This document shows positions 47,796 to 58,303 of a DNA stretch of 59,328 nt, piece by piece; the first letter of the stretch is position 1, and every line of letters begins with the position of its first letter. The position numbers and the translations under genes are program-made. The notes beneath the pieces were generated by a model. It was not told the origin of the DNA and searched no databases. It saw only the letters and a program-made list of their open reading frames with translations. Source of the stretch: an uncultured Eubacteriales bacterium (lineage in GTDB: Bacteria; Bacillota; Clostridia; Christensenellales; Aristaeellaceae); NCBI GenBank assembly GCA_944349855.1, contig CALVNS010000015.1, positions 1-59,328 of the forward strand, in the 5' to 3' direction.

Positions 47796-49748
47796 TTACG
47801 CCAGCCATTTATCCTTGAGCAACGGCATGAAGATGCCGCCCTGCACGGAGCGCGCGATGAACGCGCAGTAGCGGCCGGTCTTCGTATCATACCAGTCGCT
47901 GAAGGGCACGCGCGTGGGCGTCTCCTTCATGTAGCGCACGATCGGCTCGCTGAGCGCCTGAACGGTCGTCGCATCCTCGCCCATCGCCGCCGCCCAGAGG
48001 ATCCAGTCGGACTTGGTGTAGTCCGCGCGCGAATCCAGCGGCACGCCATAGCGGTTCTGCTCCTTGCGGTAGCGGGCGATCTCGCCGCGATAGAACGCCT
48101 GATCGAACAGCCCGAAGCCGAACAGCAGATCCCACACGGCGTTGTACTTGAGGCTCCAGCCCTTGCCGTCCAGCGTCAGGGCCGTGCCCTCGTCCGTCTT
48201 GGCGCGCGCGAGCACGCTCTGCGCCATCTCGCGGCTGGCCTTGACGGCCTCCTGCGCCTTGGCCGTCTCGCCCATGCGCTCCATCATCCAGCCGTAGGCC
48301 GCCAGGCCGCACACGGCCTTCAGCGCCAGGTTGACGTTGTGCGCCAGGTGACCGGCGAAGTCGTCGGTGCACAGCTGCTCGCCCGGGTCTGCACCGTAGC
48401 GCTCCAGATAGCGCACCCACTTCTCCAGCGTGGGCATATAGGCGCGCACGAGGCTGTCGTCGCCGTCGGCGCGCATGGCCGCGGCCAGCATGAGGATCAT
48501 GTTGCCACACTCCTCGACCGGCATCTGGTAGCGCAGGTCGTACAGGTTCTCCTCGCCCTCGTCCAGATACAGCGGCGGGTAGGCGTCGCCGTTCTGGATG
48601 GCGTCGGTCAGGCCCATGCCGAACGCGTCGCGCTTGAGGCCATAGACCTGGCCCGTCGCGTGCGGGTAGCGGCCCACGTCATGCGGGGCAAAGTCGTCCT
48701 TCCAGGCGGGCATGTTGGCAAAGCGCAGGATGGGGCGGCACATGGCGCGCACCAGTTCCGGCGCGTAGAGCAGGTACAGCGGGATGGAGGGATAGCTCAC
48801 ATCCGCGGTGCCGATGCAGCCGTTGGAGTCGTTCTCCTTGGACAGGAAGATCGCGTTGCCGTCGCGGTCGGCGATCAGCTTGTGCGCCGCGATGGAATGG
48901 CGGTAGGAGGCCGCCACCAGCGTGGCATACGCCTCGCCGCCCACGCGGCGCGCGTCCGCCATCAGCTGCGCGTCCAGCGCGTCGCAGCGCGCGGCGATCG
49001 CCTCGCGGCCGGCCGCGCACTCGTGCAGCGCCTGCATGATCGTCTTGCCGGCGCGCGCATACCAGGCCTTGGCCGTCAGGTCGAAGTAGCGGATGGCGTC
49101 CACATCATCGTAGGCGAGCAGCAGGTGCGCCGGCACGCCGGCCTGCAGCGCGCGCGTGAACGTCAGCGCCCAGTGGCCGCCCTCGCGCGCGAAGGCGGTG
49201 TCCGCATCCGCGGCCAGGTACGCATAGCCCCAGTCGATGGTGATGTGGTCGCCCGTATGGCACAGCGTGTTCTGGCGCTTCTTGCCCATCCAGGCGACAT
49301 GCAGCTCGCCGCTCTGATAGTCCTTGCCGACCATCGGCGCGGGGTTCAGGCCGTCGTAGCAGATGTCGTCATGCAGCGCAAAGCGCAGCTCCGCCGCGCG
49401 GTCGGCCTCAAAGTCGATGAACGTGATGGGCGTGCTCATCAGGTCAAAGTCGTCCAGCAGCAGCGGCGCGCGGAACGACACGCATACCTTGGCGTCGCCC
49501 GCGCGGAAGGCGTAGCGGGTGCAGGTGGGCGTCACGTCGACGGAGAGCACCTCCGCCTCCTTCGCGTCCTGACGGCCGATGAGCGCGTAGCGCTCGCCAT
49601 CCACGCAGGCGCTGAGCGTGATGCGCTTGCGCTCGCCCGCCCAGTGGCGCGTATCCTGCTGCGCCGGACGGTCCGTGCAGCTCCAGATGGACACATACGG
49701 GTCGCTCGTCACCAGCGGATAAGCGGCCAAATGCGTACCTTCATGCAT
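47796..49748 (-). CDS. GtaA-like glutaminase family protein (DUF4965/DUF5127/DUF1793)
   Basis: 650 residues. The N-terminal part (AAYPLVTSDPYVSIWSC) is the beta-rich DUF5127-like region, and the C-terminal part is an alpha/alpha six-barrel with blocks SKENDSNGCIGTADVSYPSI near 315, PHDVGRYPHATGQVYG near 370, NMILMLAAAM near 425 and the DUF1793-like SLKYNAVWDLLFGF near 535. No signal peptide is visible, whereas the fungal founder is secreted. Founders hydrolyse glutamine, but many bacterial members are uncharacterised and the fold is glycosidase-like, so the reaction is uncertain. ATG 49746-49748 has AAGGAGGTC at ideal spacing. Confidence 0.8.
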   Translation of the reverse strand: MHEGTHLAAYPLVTSDPYVSIWSCTDRPAQQDTRHWAGERKRITLSACVDGERYALIGRQDAKEAEVLSVDVTPTCTRYAFRAGDAKVCVSFRAPLLLDDFDLMSTPITFIDFEADRAAELRFALHDDICYDGLNPAPMVGKDYQSGELHVAWMGKKRQNTLCHTGDHITIDWGYAYLAADADTAFAREGGHWALTFTRALQAGVPAHLLLAYDDVDAIRYFDLTAKAWYARAGKTIMQALHECAAGREAIAARCDALDAQLMADARRVGGEAYATLVAASYRHSIAAHKLIADRDGNAIFLSKENDSNGCIGTADVSYPSIPLYLLYAPELVRAMCRPILRFANMPAWKDDFAPHDVGRYPHATGQVYGLKRDAFGMGLTDAIQNGDAYPPLYLDEGEENLYDLRYQMPVEECGNMILMLAAAMRADGDDSLVRAYMPTLEKWVRYLERYGADPGEQLCTDDFAGHLAHNVNLALKAVCGLAAYGWMMERMGETAKAQEAVKASREMAQSVLARAKTDEGTALTLDGKGWSLKYNAVWDLLFGFGLFDQAFYRGEIARYRKEQNRYGVPLDSRADYTKSDWILWAAAMGEDATTVQALSEPIVRYMKETPTRVPFSDWYDTKTGRYCAFIARSVQGGIFMPLLKDKWLA

Positions 49749-49814
49749 AAAGCGATGACCTCCTTGATTCTCTCGTGCTCGCAGTCTGCGCGGCGGCGCC
49801 ACGCATCTGTCTCT

Positions 49815-49843
49815 ATTGTAATCGCTTCCGCCGCAAGATGCAA
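49815..49843 (-). promoter_or_regulatory. Promoter with cre-like site for the glutaminase-like gene
   Basis: On the minus strand, TTGCAT (49838-49843), 17 bases, TACAAT (49815-49820). The bases 49816-49831 on the minus strand (GCGGAAGCGATTACAA) match the CcpA catabolite-repression site except at the first two positions, and overlap the -10. Carbon-source control is plausible, not shown. Confidence 0.55.
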
Positions 49844-49949
49844 TTCCAAAATTCCACGATTGCGCACCAAAAGACAACTTTCGCCCGTGCAAAGGAATCC
49901 GCCCGCGCCGCGGCGAATCATACGTCATTTCGGCAAGGGAGGGACGGTC

Positions 49950-52430
<2,481 letters not shown>

Positions 52431-52481
52431 TCCCCTTCGGTATTGAGGATTGCCTCAGAACGCAATTTGCGGAGGAACACC

Positions 52482-52958
52482 ATGGACATCACTTATGTTG
52501 CGGGAAGGGAAAAGTTTAATTACCGGGTCTGCGCCGTCATCATCTCCGGCGGCAAGATTCTGGCCATGCGCGACGAGCGTTCCCCTTACTTTTATCTGCC
52601 CGGAGGCCGGGTGCAGCTGGGCGAAACCGCCGAACGCGCGGTGATCCGGGAAGTTGAGGAGGAGCTGTGCGTCACGCCCACGATCCTCCGCCCGCTGTGG
52701 CTCAATCAGGGCTTTTTCACCGAGGATGTCGATCAGCTCCGCTATCACGAGCTGTGCATCTATTTTTTGATGGATGTCTCTGGAACGGGGCTGTTGGACA
52801 GGGGAGAGCGGTTTACGCTTCACGAGGGCAGCCACAGACATGATTTTGAATGGCTCGCGTTCGAGCGCCTGCAGGACGAGTATTTCTATCCCCTATTTCT
52901 GAAGACCAGCATTTTCGATCTCCCCGAACAATTCACCCTCAAGACGGAATATGAGTAA
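52482..52958 (+). CDS. Nudix hydrolase
   Basis: 158 residues. The Nudix box is at 42-64: G, five residues, Glu48, seven residues, RE, then EE (GRVQLGE, VIREVEEEL). The N-terminus FNYRVCAVIISGGKILAMRD is the usual first strand pair, and FEWLAFERLQ near 125 the conserved WL element. The enzyme would cleave a nucleoside-diphosphate-linked compound; which one cannot be told. The start ATG 52482 has GGAGGAAC. The gene appears more AT-rich than its neighbours, which could mean recent acquisition. It ends at a hairpin shared with the convergent gene. Confidence 0.92.
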   Translation: MDITYVAGREKFNYRVCAVIISGGKILAMRDERSPYFYLPGGRVQLGETAERAVIREVEEELCVTPTILRPLWLNQGFFTEDVDQLRYHELCIYFLMDVSGTGLLDRGERFTLHEGSHRHDFEWLAFERLQDEYFYPLFLKTSIFDLPEQFTLKTEYE

Positions 52959-52983
52959 TCGCGTCTTTTCCATGCGCCTGCAT

Positions 52984-53026
52984 GAAAGATGCCATGCAAT
53001 CGGATGATTTGCATGGCGTCTTTCAT
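52984..53026. terminator. Terminator hairpin between convergent genes
   Basis: A 16-bp stem GAAAGATGCCATGCAA with its complement (52984-52999, 53009-53024; one mismatch or G-U pair) is followed by ATTT. It faces both the Nudix and the phosphoesterase gene. Confidence 0.85.
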
Positions 53027-53089
53027 TTCCATTGATCTGGGCAGGCCGCATCGCCCCTCTCCAGGCGCGCGCCTTCAGCCCGGCCCCGT

Positions 53090-53935
53090 TCAGCCAAATA
53101 CGTCCACGATCACGAGCTCCAGCGGATTGCCCAGACGCGGCAGGCAGGCGGTGTTGGCAAGGCCGCGGCTGACGACCAGCCGGCCGTGATGCACGCCGTC
53201 TGCATAGCGCGGAAACAGCCCCTGCCCTGGCGCAAAGACGGGCCTGCCCAGCAGGCGCCACTGGCCGCCGTGGGCATGGCCGGAGAGGACGACATCGCCC
53301 GGCAGGTCGAACCTGTCGTAGTACTCCGGCCTATGGCACAGCAGCACGCGCACCACAGGCGCGTCCGACTCCCCCTCCGCCCGTGCAAAGGCATCCAGCC
53401 AGCCTGCGTTCATCCGCGACGTCAGCCCGCCGACGATCGCCTCGCAGGTGCCCACGCGCAGGCGGATGAACGAGCCGTCGAGCAGCGATGCGCCCGTGTG
53501 CAGGACCTGCACGCGCTGCGCGGGCGTGATGCCGCGCTCGTGGTTGCCCAACGCATAGCAGACCGGCGCGATGCGGACAGCCTCGCGCAGAAAGACGAGC
53601 GCCCTGTCGTTGCCCGGCCGCTGGGGGCGCAAGCGGGAGACGGCGTCGCTGGCGGCGGTCGCCACGCGCAGCGCGGCGCGCACCAGCGGGTTACCGCCGG
53701 CATACCAGTCGTCCGGGTCCTTGGGCGCGTCCGGTGGCGGCGGGCACTCCATCAGGTCCCCCGCAATGGCGATGAGGTCGGGCTGCGCATCCCGCACGGC
53801 CTGTGCCAGGCCGCGGCAGGGACGGTCGTGCAGATCGGCCACCAGCGCAATGCGCAGCAGGCGCCGTTCGGCCCGGCCGCCGGGCAGGTCGATGCGGCGC
53901 ACGTTGCACTGGAAATGCGTTCGTGTCTTCTTCAT
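53090..53935 (-). CDS. Metallophosphoesterase, YkuE/TMEM62-like
   Basis: 281 residues. Ordered metal motifs: IALVADLHDRP near 30, AIAGDLMECP near 53, YALGNHERG near 120, and LLCHRPEYYDRFDLPGDVVLSGHAHGG, split by the loop near 205-231, with His pairs as ligands. The end LVVSRGLANTACLPRLGNPLELVIVDV matches YkuE-type proteins, which act on phospholipid headgroup or similar phosphodiesters; many have an N-terminal membrane helix, lacking here. The start ATG 53933-53935 gives MKKTRTHFQC with a weak ribosome-binding site. It is last in the leftward housekeeping run but beyond a terminator-like stem. Confidence 0.88.
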   Translation of the reverse strand: MKKTRTHFQCNVRRIDLPGGRAERRLLRIALVADLHDRPCRGLAQAVRDAQPDLIAIAGDLMECPPPPDAPKDPDDWYAGGNPLVRAALRVATAASDAVSRLRPQRPGNDRALVFLREAVRIAPVCYALGNHERGITPAQRVQVLHTGASLLDGSFIRLRVGTCEAIVGGLTSRMNAGWLDAFARAEGESDAPVVRVLLCHRPEYYDRFDLPGDVVLSGHAHGGQWRLLGRPVFAPGQGLFPRYADGVHHGRLVVSRGLANTACLPRLGNPLELVIVDVFG

Positions 53936-53957
53936 GGCCTTTCTCTTTCCGGCCCGC

Positions 53958-53992
53958 GACGAAGAAACCCGGCGCAGTCTGCCCGCGCCGGG
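53958..53992 (-). terminator. Terminator after the coiled-coil gene
   Basis: Read leftward, a CCCGGCGC/GCGCCGGG stem with 9-base loop is followed by TTTCTTCGTC. Confidence 0.6.
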
Positions 53993-53999
53993 CGCCCTG

Positions 54000-54662
54000 T
54001 CAAGAGCCTCTGTACTGGCTGAGTTTGACGCGATAGTTATACAGGTCGCTGGAATGGCGGGCGAAGCACTCGTCCAGGTCCTTGAGCATCTTCTCCGCCT
54101 CGTCAAGCGTGTTGAGGAACATGTCGCGCGCCTGCGCATCCGCGCGCTCCACAGTCTCCCGCGCGCGCTGGTTGGCCTGGCGCATGACCTCAGTCTGCTC
54201 TACCAGTTCGCGCGCATGCTGCTCGGCCTCGGCGATGCGGGCGCTGGCCTCCTGCTCGGAGTTGGCGCGCACCTGCGCCGCATAGGCCTCAGCGTTCGCG
54301 CGCGTCTGTTGGGCGTAGTCGTCCGCCTCGGCGCGCACGCGCTCGTCGTAGCGGTCGGCCTTTTCGCTCTTCTGGCGGGCCGATTCCTCCGCATCCGCCA
54401 GGCGCGTATGCGCCTTGTTCTCGGCCTCGGTCACGATGTTGTTCGCCTTGCGGTTGGCCTCGGTGACGATGCGCTGCTCCTCGCGCAGCAGGTTCTGACA
54501 GTTCTTGATGTCCTCGGGCACGTCCGCGCGGATCTTCGCGCACAGCTCCAGGATGTACTCCTTGTCCACCAGGAACAGGTTGGACAGGAGGCCCTTTTTG
54601 CTGGCGGCGATCTCCTGCTCCAGTTCGTCGATCGCGTCGTAGATTTTCAGTTCAGCGTCCAT
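54000..54662 (-). CDS. Coiled-coil protein of the coaD operon, function unknown
   Basis: 220 residues, highly charged and helical. An N-terminal segment (1-50, DAIDELEQEIAASKKGLLSN) is followed by an Ala/Glu/Arg/Lys coiled coil from about 55 to 175 with heptad spacing, then FLNTLDEAEKMLKDLDECFARHS. No membrane segment or catalytic motif is visible. Similar proteins next to coaD in clostridial genomes are often named ATPase or subunit H only because of the coiled coil; I would not trust that. The N-terminal part and length are reminiscent of DivIVA-like scaffold proteins. ATG 54660-54662 overlaps the 3' end of coaD by 11 bases. Confidence 0.8.
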   Translation of the reverse strand: MDAELKIYDAIDELEQEIAASKKGLLSNLFLVDKEYILELCAKIRADVPEDIKNCQNLLREEQRIVTEANRKANNIVTEAENKAHTRLADAEESARQKSEKADRYDERVRAEADDYAQQTRANAEAYAAQVRANSEQEASARIAEAEQHARELVEQTEVMRQANQRARETVERADAQARDMFLNTLDEAEKMLKDLDECFARHSSDLYNYRVKLSQYRGS

Positions 54663-55155
54663 GGGCGTTCCTCCTCCCCGCGTCCAGCGCGGCTTGCACG
54701 TCGTTCAGGATACACGGCGGAACGAACGCGCTCACGTCGCCGCCGAACGTCGCGATTTCGCGCACACCGCTCGAGCTGATGTACGCATGCTCCGGCCGGG
54801 TCATCATGAAGAGCGTCTCCACGCCGGGGCACAGCCTTCGGTTCATCTGCGCCATCTGAAACTCGTATTCAAAGTCGCTCACCGCGCGCAGCCCGCGCAG
54901 CACGACCGATGCGCCGGCCTGGCGCGCATAGTCGACCAGCAACCCCTCAAAGCGCTCGGCGCGCACATTCGGCAGGTGCGCACAGGCGCGCTCGATGAAC
55001 GCCAGGCGGGTCTGCACGGGGAACGCGCCCTGCTTGTTCGGATTGTGCAGCACCGCGACGATGACGGCGTCATACAACCGGGCCGCGCGCTCGATGATGT
55101 CCAGGTGTCCGACCGTGATCGGGTCAAAGCTGCCCGGATACAGCGCGATGTTCAT
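54652..55155 (-). CDS. coaD: Phosphopantetheine adenylyltransferase
   Basis: 167 residues, the usual size. It joins ATP and 4'-phosphopantetheine in coenzyme A synthesis. N-terminal YPGSFDPITVGHLDIIERA at 6-24 has the T/H-x-GH nucleotide motif, and ISSSGVREIATFGGDVSAFVP near 125 holds the conserved ISS-x-x-x-R-E. LRGLRAVSDFEYEFQMAQMNR near 88 is also diagnostic. The ATG overlaps the rsmD stop as ATGA. It is in the common rsmD-coaD pair. Confidence 0.97.
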   Translation of the reverse strand: MNIALYPGSFDPITVGHLDIIERAARLYDAVIVAVLHNPNKQGAFPVQTRLAFIERACAHLPNVRAERFEGLLVDYARQAGASVVLRGLRAVSDFEYEFQMAQMNRRLCPGVETLFMMTRPEHAYISSSGVREIATFGGDVSAFVPPCILNDVQAALDAGRRNAHGR

Positions 55156-55709
55156 GGCGTCTCCTCCTGACGGATGCGGACGAACGTGATCTCCGTATCC
55201 CCATAGCGTCGGGTCTGCAGCGTTTCAAACCGCTCGTCCACATCGGGCAGGCGGCCGCGCCTGTGCTCGACCACCAGCAGGCAGGCAGCCGCCAGCGCGC
55301 CCGCATCCAGCAGCGCCGCGCACATCTCACCGGTGTTCTCCATGCGGTAGGGCGGGTCGATGAACACCAGGTCAAACCCGCCGCCGGCCAGCCGCTGCGC
55401 CGCCGCGCGCCAGTCGCAGGCGAGCACCTGGCAGCGCGCATCCATGTGCAGCGTCTCGACGTTGCGGCGCACGCAGGCGACGGCCGCGCGCGCGCTGTCG
55501 ACGAAGACGGCGCGCTCCGCGCCGCGGCTGAGCGCCTCCAGCCCCAGCGCGCCCGAGCCTGCAAACAGATCCAGGACGTGCGCGCCGGGCACGTCCGCGC
55601 GCAGGATGTTGAACAGCGATTCGCGCACATAGTCCTGCGTGGGGCGCGTGTCCATGCCCTGCGGGGCGACGATCGTGCGTCCGCGCGCGCTGCCGCTGAT
55701 GATCCGCAA
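55152..55709 (-). CDS. rsmD: 16S rRNA (guanine-966-N2)-methyltransferase
   Basis: 185 residues. The start is TTG 55707-55709: the protein then reads MRIISGSARGR as in its family, and GGAGGG lies six bases before; an upstream ATG without such a site would add residues not seen in relatives. The SAM site is VLDLFAGSGALGLEALSRGA near 45, and the catalytic FIDPPYRME near 115. It methylates G966 of 16S rRNA in the 30S subunit. A 66-base gap before it carries its own promoter. Confidence 0.93.
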   Translation of the reverse strand: MRIISGSARGRTIVAPQGMDTRPTQDYVRESLFNILRADVPGAHVLDLFAGSGALGLEALSRGAERAVFVDSARAAVACVRRNVETLHMDARCQVLACDWRAAAQRLAGGGFDLVFIDPPYRMENTGEMCAALLDAGALAAACLLVVEHRRGRLPDVDERFETLQTRRYGDTEITFVRIRQEETP

Positions 55710-55744
55710 GGCATTCCCTCCGCTTCTCATTGGTTTCACCGGCT

Positions 55745-55773
55745 ATTATACCAAATTTCCGGAGATTTCACAA
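55745..55773 (-). promoter_or_regulatory. Promoter of rsmD-coaD
   Basis: On the minus strand, TTGTGA (55768-55773), 17 bases, TATAAT (55745-55750) with an extended TGG directly before. It lies partly at the end of the upstream membrane-protein gene. Confidence 0.75.
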
Positions 55774-55775
55774 CG

Positions 55776-56573
55776 TCAGATCAGCTGTTCGGGGCCCTTG
55801 CGCTCCTTTTCCCGCTGGCGGCGCGCGGCCTGTTCGCGCTTCTTCTTGCGCTTGATCTTCTTGAGCGTAGCCGCCTTGGCCTGCTCGTTGTAGGCCAGGC
55901 GTTTCACGTGCAGCGCATGCCCGCGCAGATAGCCCAGCGCATAGCCCAGCGGCAGAATCAGCAGCAGCACGGGGCCCAGCCGGTCAATCTGGAAGGCGTA
56001 ATACATCACGTTGTTGCCGAAGGGCAGCAGGTAGATCATGTTGCACGCGCGCACGACGATGCGCAGGTAATCCGGCAGCGTTGCGCCGCTCAATTCGCCG
56101 TAGTAGCTCAGCGGCGCGTACACATCCGCGCGGTAGGCATACGCGCTCATCCACGAGGGCATGTCCTGCAGCGTGTAGGTATAGGGCTGCGCCACCGCCG
56201 CCACCACCAGCGCGCACAGCACAAAGGGCAGCGCACCCAGCAGCGCGCCCGCCAGCGCGCGCAACGGCGCATAGCACTTGGCGCGCTCCTCCGGCGACGG
56301 CGTATACCCGTCTGCCATGCGCTTTTGCAGCATGGAACCAAACGTCACATCGCGCTCGCCCTGCTCGCCGCCGCTGACCAGCTGCATCCAGAAGCATGCC
56401 ACAATGACCGCGCATGCAATCACCGCGCGCACAAACAGATTGCCGATCGTCGCAAATGTCTGCAGCAGCAGCCCCAGCACCGCCACGAGCACGATCGTGC
56501 CCACCGTCCGCCCAGCGATGGCCAGCATGGGCTTGCCCAGGATCTTCCCGCGAATCCTCTGTTTTTCGTTCAC
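55776..56573 (-). CDS. Membrane protein of unknown function with basic C-terminal tail
   Basis: 265 residues. Four clear hydrophobic helices: MLAIAGRTVGTIVLVAVLGL near 15, VIACAVIVACFWMQLV near 50, ALPFVLCALVVAAVA near 115, and VLLLILPLGYALGYL near 210. A loop rich in Tyr (QPYTYTLQDMPSWMSAYAYR) lies between helices 3 and 4, and the tail is dominated by Lys and Arg (KKIKRKKKREQAARRQREK), likely cytoplasmic. No family recognised. Start at GTG 56571-56573 with GGAGGAACC; 19 bases after the formyl-THF cyclo-ligase stop. Confidence 0.8.
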   Translation of the reverse strand: MNEKQRIRGKILGKPMLAIAGRTVGTIVLVAVLGLLLQTFATIGNLFVRAVIACAVIVACFWMQLVSGGEQGERDVTFGSMLQKRMADGYTPSPEERAKCYAPLRALAGALLGALPFVLCALVVAAVAQPYTYTLQDMPSWMSAYAYRADVYAPLSYYGELSGATLPDYLRIVVRACNMIYLLPFGNNVMYYAFQIDRLGPVLLLILPLGYALGYLRGHALHVKRLAYNEQAKAATLKKIKRKKKREQAARRQREKERKGPEQLI

Positions 56574-56592
56574 CTTTGGTTCCTCCGTTATC

Positions 56593-57159
56593 TTATTCTT
56601 TCCGGCAGCGGATGATGCCGCCGGGCGTCGCCACGAAAGCGACCGGGACGTCGTGCGCCGATGCCTGCAGGCCGTCCATGATCTGAAAGTCATAGCCAAT
56701 CCCCGCGATCACGCCGCGCATGTCCGGCAGGTAGCGGTCGTAGTATCCGCCGCCCTGTCCGATGCGAACGCCGTCCCTGCCAAACGCCACGCCCGGCACA
56801 AGCGCCAGATCGATCCGCTCCGGCGCGCACACGGGCGCGTCCGTCCCCGGCTCGCGAAGTCCCCATGTGCCGGGCACGAGCTCGTCCAGCGTCTGCACGC
56901 AGCGGGCCGTCATTTCGCCGTCCGCCTCGCATCGCGGGAGGAGCAGCGTCTTGCCCGACGCAAGCGCGTCGCAGAGGACCGGCTCCAAGTCCAGCTCTCC
57001 GCGCGCGGCGACATAGGCGAAGACCGTCTGCGCCGTCCGATAGGCGGGCCAGGCCAGGAGGCGCGCGGCGACATCCCGCATGGCCTGCGCGCGTTCGTCC
57101 GCATCCAGCGCCATGCGCCGGGCCCGCATTGCGCGCCGGATCGTTCGCTTGTCCGTCAT
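56593..57159 (-). CDS. 5-formyltetrahydrofolate cyclo-ligase
   Basis: 188 residues, the normal length. It uses ATP to turn 5-formyl-THF into 5,10-methenyl-THF, recovering folate. The N-terminal RRAMRARRMAL basic helix, LALVPGVAFGRDGVRIGQGGGYYDRYLP near 120-147 (the GQGGGYYDR block is diagnostic) and GIGYDFQI near 153 identify it. The ATG 57157-57159 overlaps the alr stop (ATGA), so the genes are translationally coupled. Confidence 0.95.
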   Translation of the reverse strand: MTDKRTIRRAMRARRMALDADERAQAMRDVAARLLAWPAYRTAQTVFAYVAARGELDLEPVLCDALASGKTLLLPRCEADGEMTARCVQTLDELVPGTWGLREPGTDAPVCAPERIDLALVPGVAFGRDGVRIGQGGGYYDRYLPDMRGVIAGIGYDFQIMDGLQASAHDVPVAFVATPGGIIRCRKE

Positions 57160-58262
57160 CGGTAGGTGCGCGGCACGCGCGCGCTCGGGGCGAGCAGGAT
57201 CTCATAGCTGATCGTATCCGCCCAGGCCGCCATCTCGTCCGCGCTGATCGCCTCGCCGCCCTGCGCGCCCAGGAGCACGACCTCGTCGCCCGCCGCGCAG
57301 CCCGGCACGTCCGTCACATCCACCATCATCTGGTCCATGCACACGCGGCCCACGACCGGCGCGCGCCGCCCGCGCACGAGCACCTGCGCACGGCCCGAAA
57401 ACGCGCGCCTGTAACCATCCGCATAGCCCACAGGCACCGTCATCACGCGCATGTCGTGCGCCGCGGTGTACGTGCCGCCATAGCTGATGCGCTCGCCGGC
57501 CGGCAAGTCCTTGACGAACGTTGCGCGCGTGGTCCAGCGCATCGCGGGCCGCAGGCCGCCGATGCCCGGCGCCGGCGCGCAGCCGTAGAGCGCGATGCCG
57601 CCGCGCACCATGTCGTAGTGCGCCTGCGGATAGCGGTAGATGCCCGCGCTGTTGCAGGCATGCCGCAGCAGCGGCGCGCCGTGCACGGCCTCGACGGCGC
57701 GCAGCATGTCCTCAAAGCGTGCGATCTGCAGCAGCGTCTGCGACGCATCCGCCTCGTCCGCCGACGCGAAGTGCGTAAACGCGCCCACCAGATGCACCCC
57801 GGGCGCCTCATCCGCAGTCCGCGCCAGCTCCGCAGCCTGTACAGCCGTGCGCACGCCGATGCGCGACATACCCGTGTCCAGCTTGAGATGTACCCGCGCC
57901 GGCCGGTTCAGCCGCTGCGCCGCCTGCGACAGCGCCGCGACTGCGCGCGCGTCAAAGACCGTCTGCGTCAGGCCGCAGCGCACGACGGCCTCTGCGGCGT
58001 CCGGCTCGATGCCACCCAGCACCAGGATCGGTGCGGCGATGCCGGCCGCGCGCAGGCATTCGCCCTCCTCCGGGATGGCCACGGCCAACGCCGAAGCGCC
58101 GGCCTCCAGCGCCGCCCGCGCGACTTGCACGGCTCCATGGCCGTACGCGTCCGCCTTGACGACGGCCATCAGGCGCGTGCCATTTGAGAGCCTGGCGAGC
58201 ATCTGGCGCGCGTTGTGCCGCACGGCCTCCAGGTCGATCTCCACGTAGTTCGTTCTATACAT
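57156..58262 (-). CDS. alr: Alanine racemase
   Basis: 368 residues. It makes D-alanine for peptidoglycan, with pyridoxal phosphate. The Schiff-base Lys is in AVVKADAYGHGA near 35, and the catalytic Tyr in ISYGGTYTA near 262; MSRIGVR near 133, HACNSAGI, DMVRGGIALYG and GRVCMDQMMVDVT are family blocks. I choose ATG 58260-58262 (MYRTNYVEIDL), which matches relatives; ATG 58283 has no ribosome-binding site and lies at the promoter. Confidence 0.95.
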   Translation of the reverse strand: MYRTNYVEIDLEAVRHNARQMLARLSNGTRLMAVVKADAYGHGAVQVARAALEAGASALAVAIPEEGECLRAAGIAAPILVLGGIEPDAAEAVVRCGLTQTVFDARAVAALSQAAQRLNRPARVHLKLDTGMSRIGVRTAVQAAELARTADEAPGVHLVGAFTHFASADEADASQTLLQIARFEDMLRAVEAVHGAPLLRHACNSAGIYRYPQAHYDMVRGGIALYGCAPAPGIGGLRPAMRWTTRATFVKDLPAGERISYGGTYTAAHDMRVMTVPVGYADGYRRAFSGRAQVLVRGRRAPVVGRVCMDQMMVDVTDVPGCAAGDEVVLLGAQGGEAISADEMAAWADTISYEILLAPSARVPRTYR

Positions 58263-58297
58263 CCGTCCAGCGCCTCTGTCCATATGGTTTGCATCTT

Positions 58298-58303
58298 ATT
58301 ATA
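58298..58303 (-). promoter_or_regulatory. Possible -10 box of alr
   Basis: TATAAT on the minus strand overlapping the stop of the upstream gene; -35 (TTTTCA) is weak. Confidence 0.45.
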
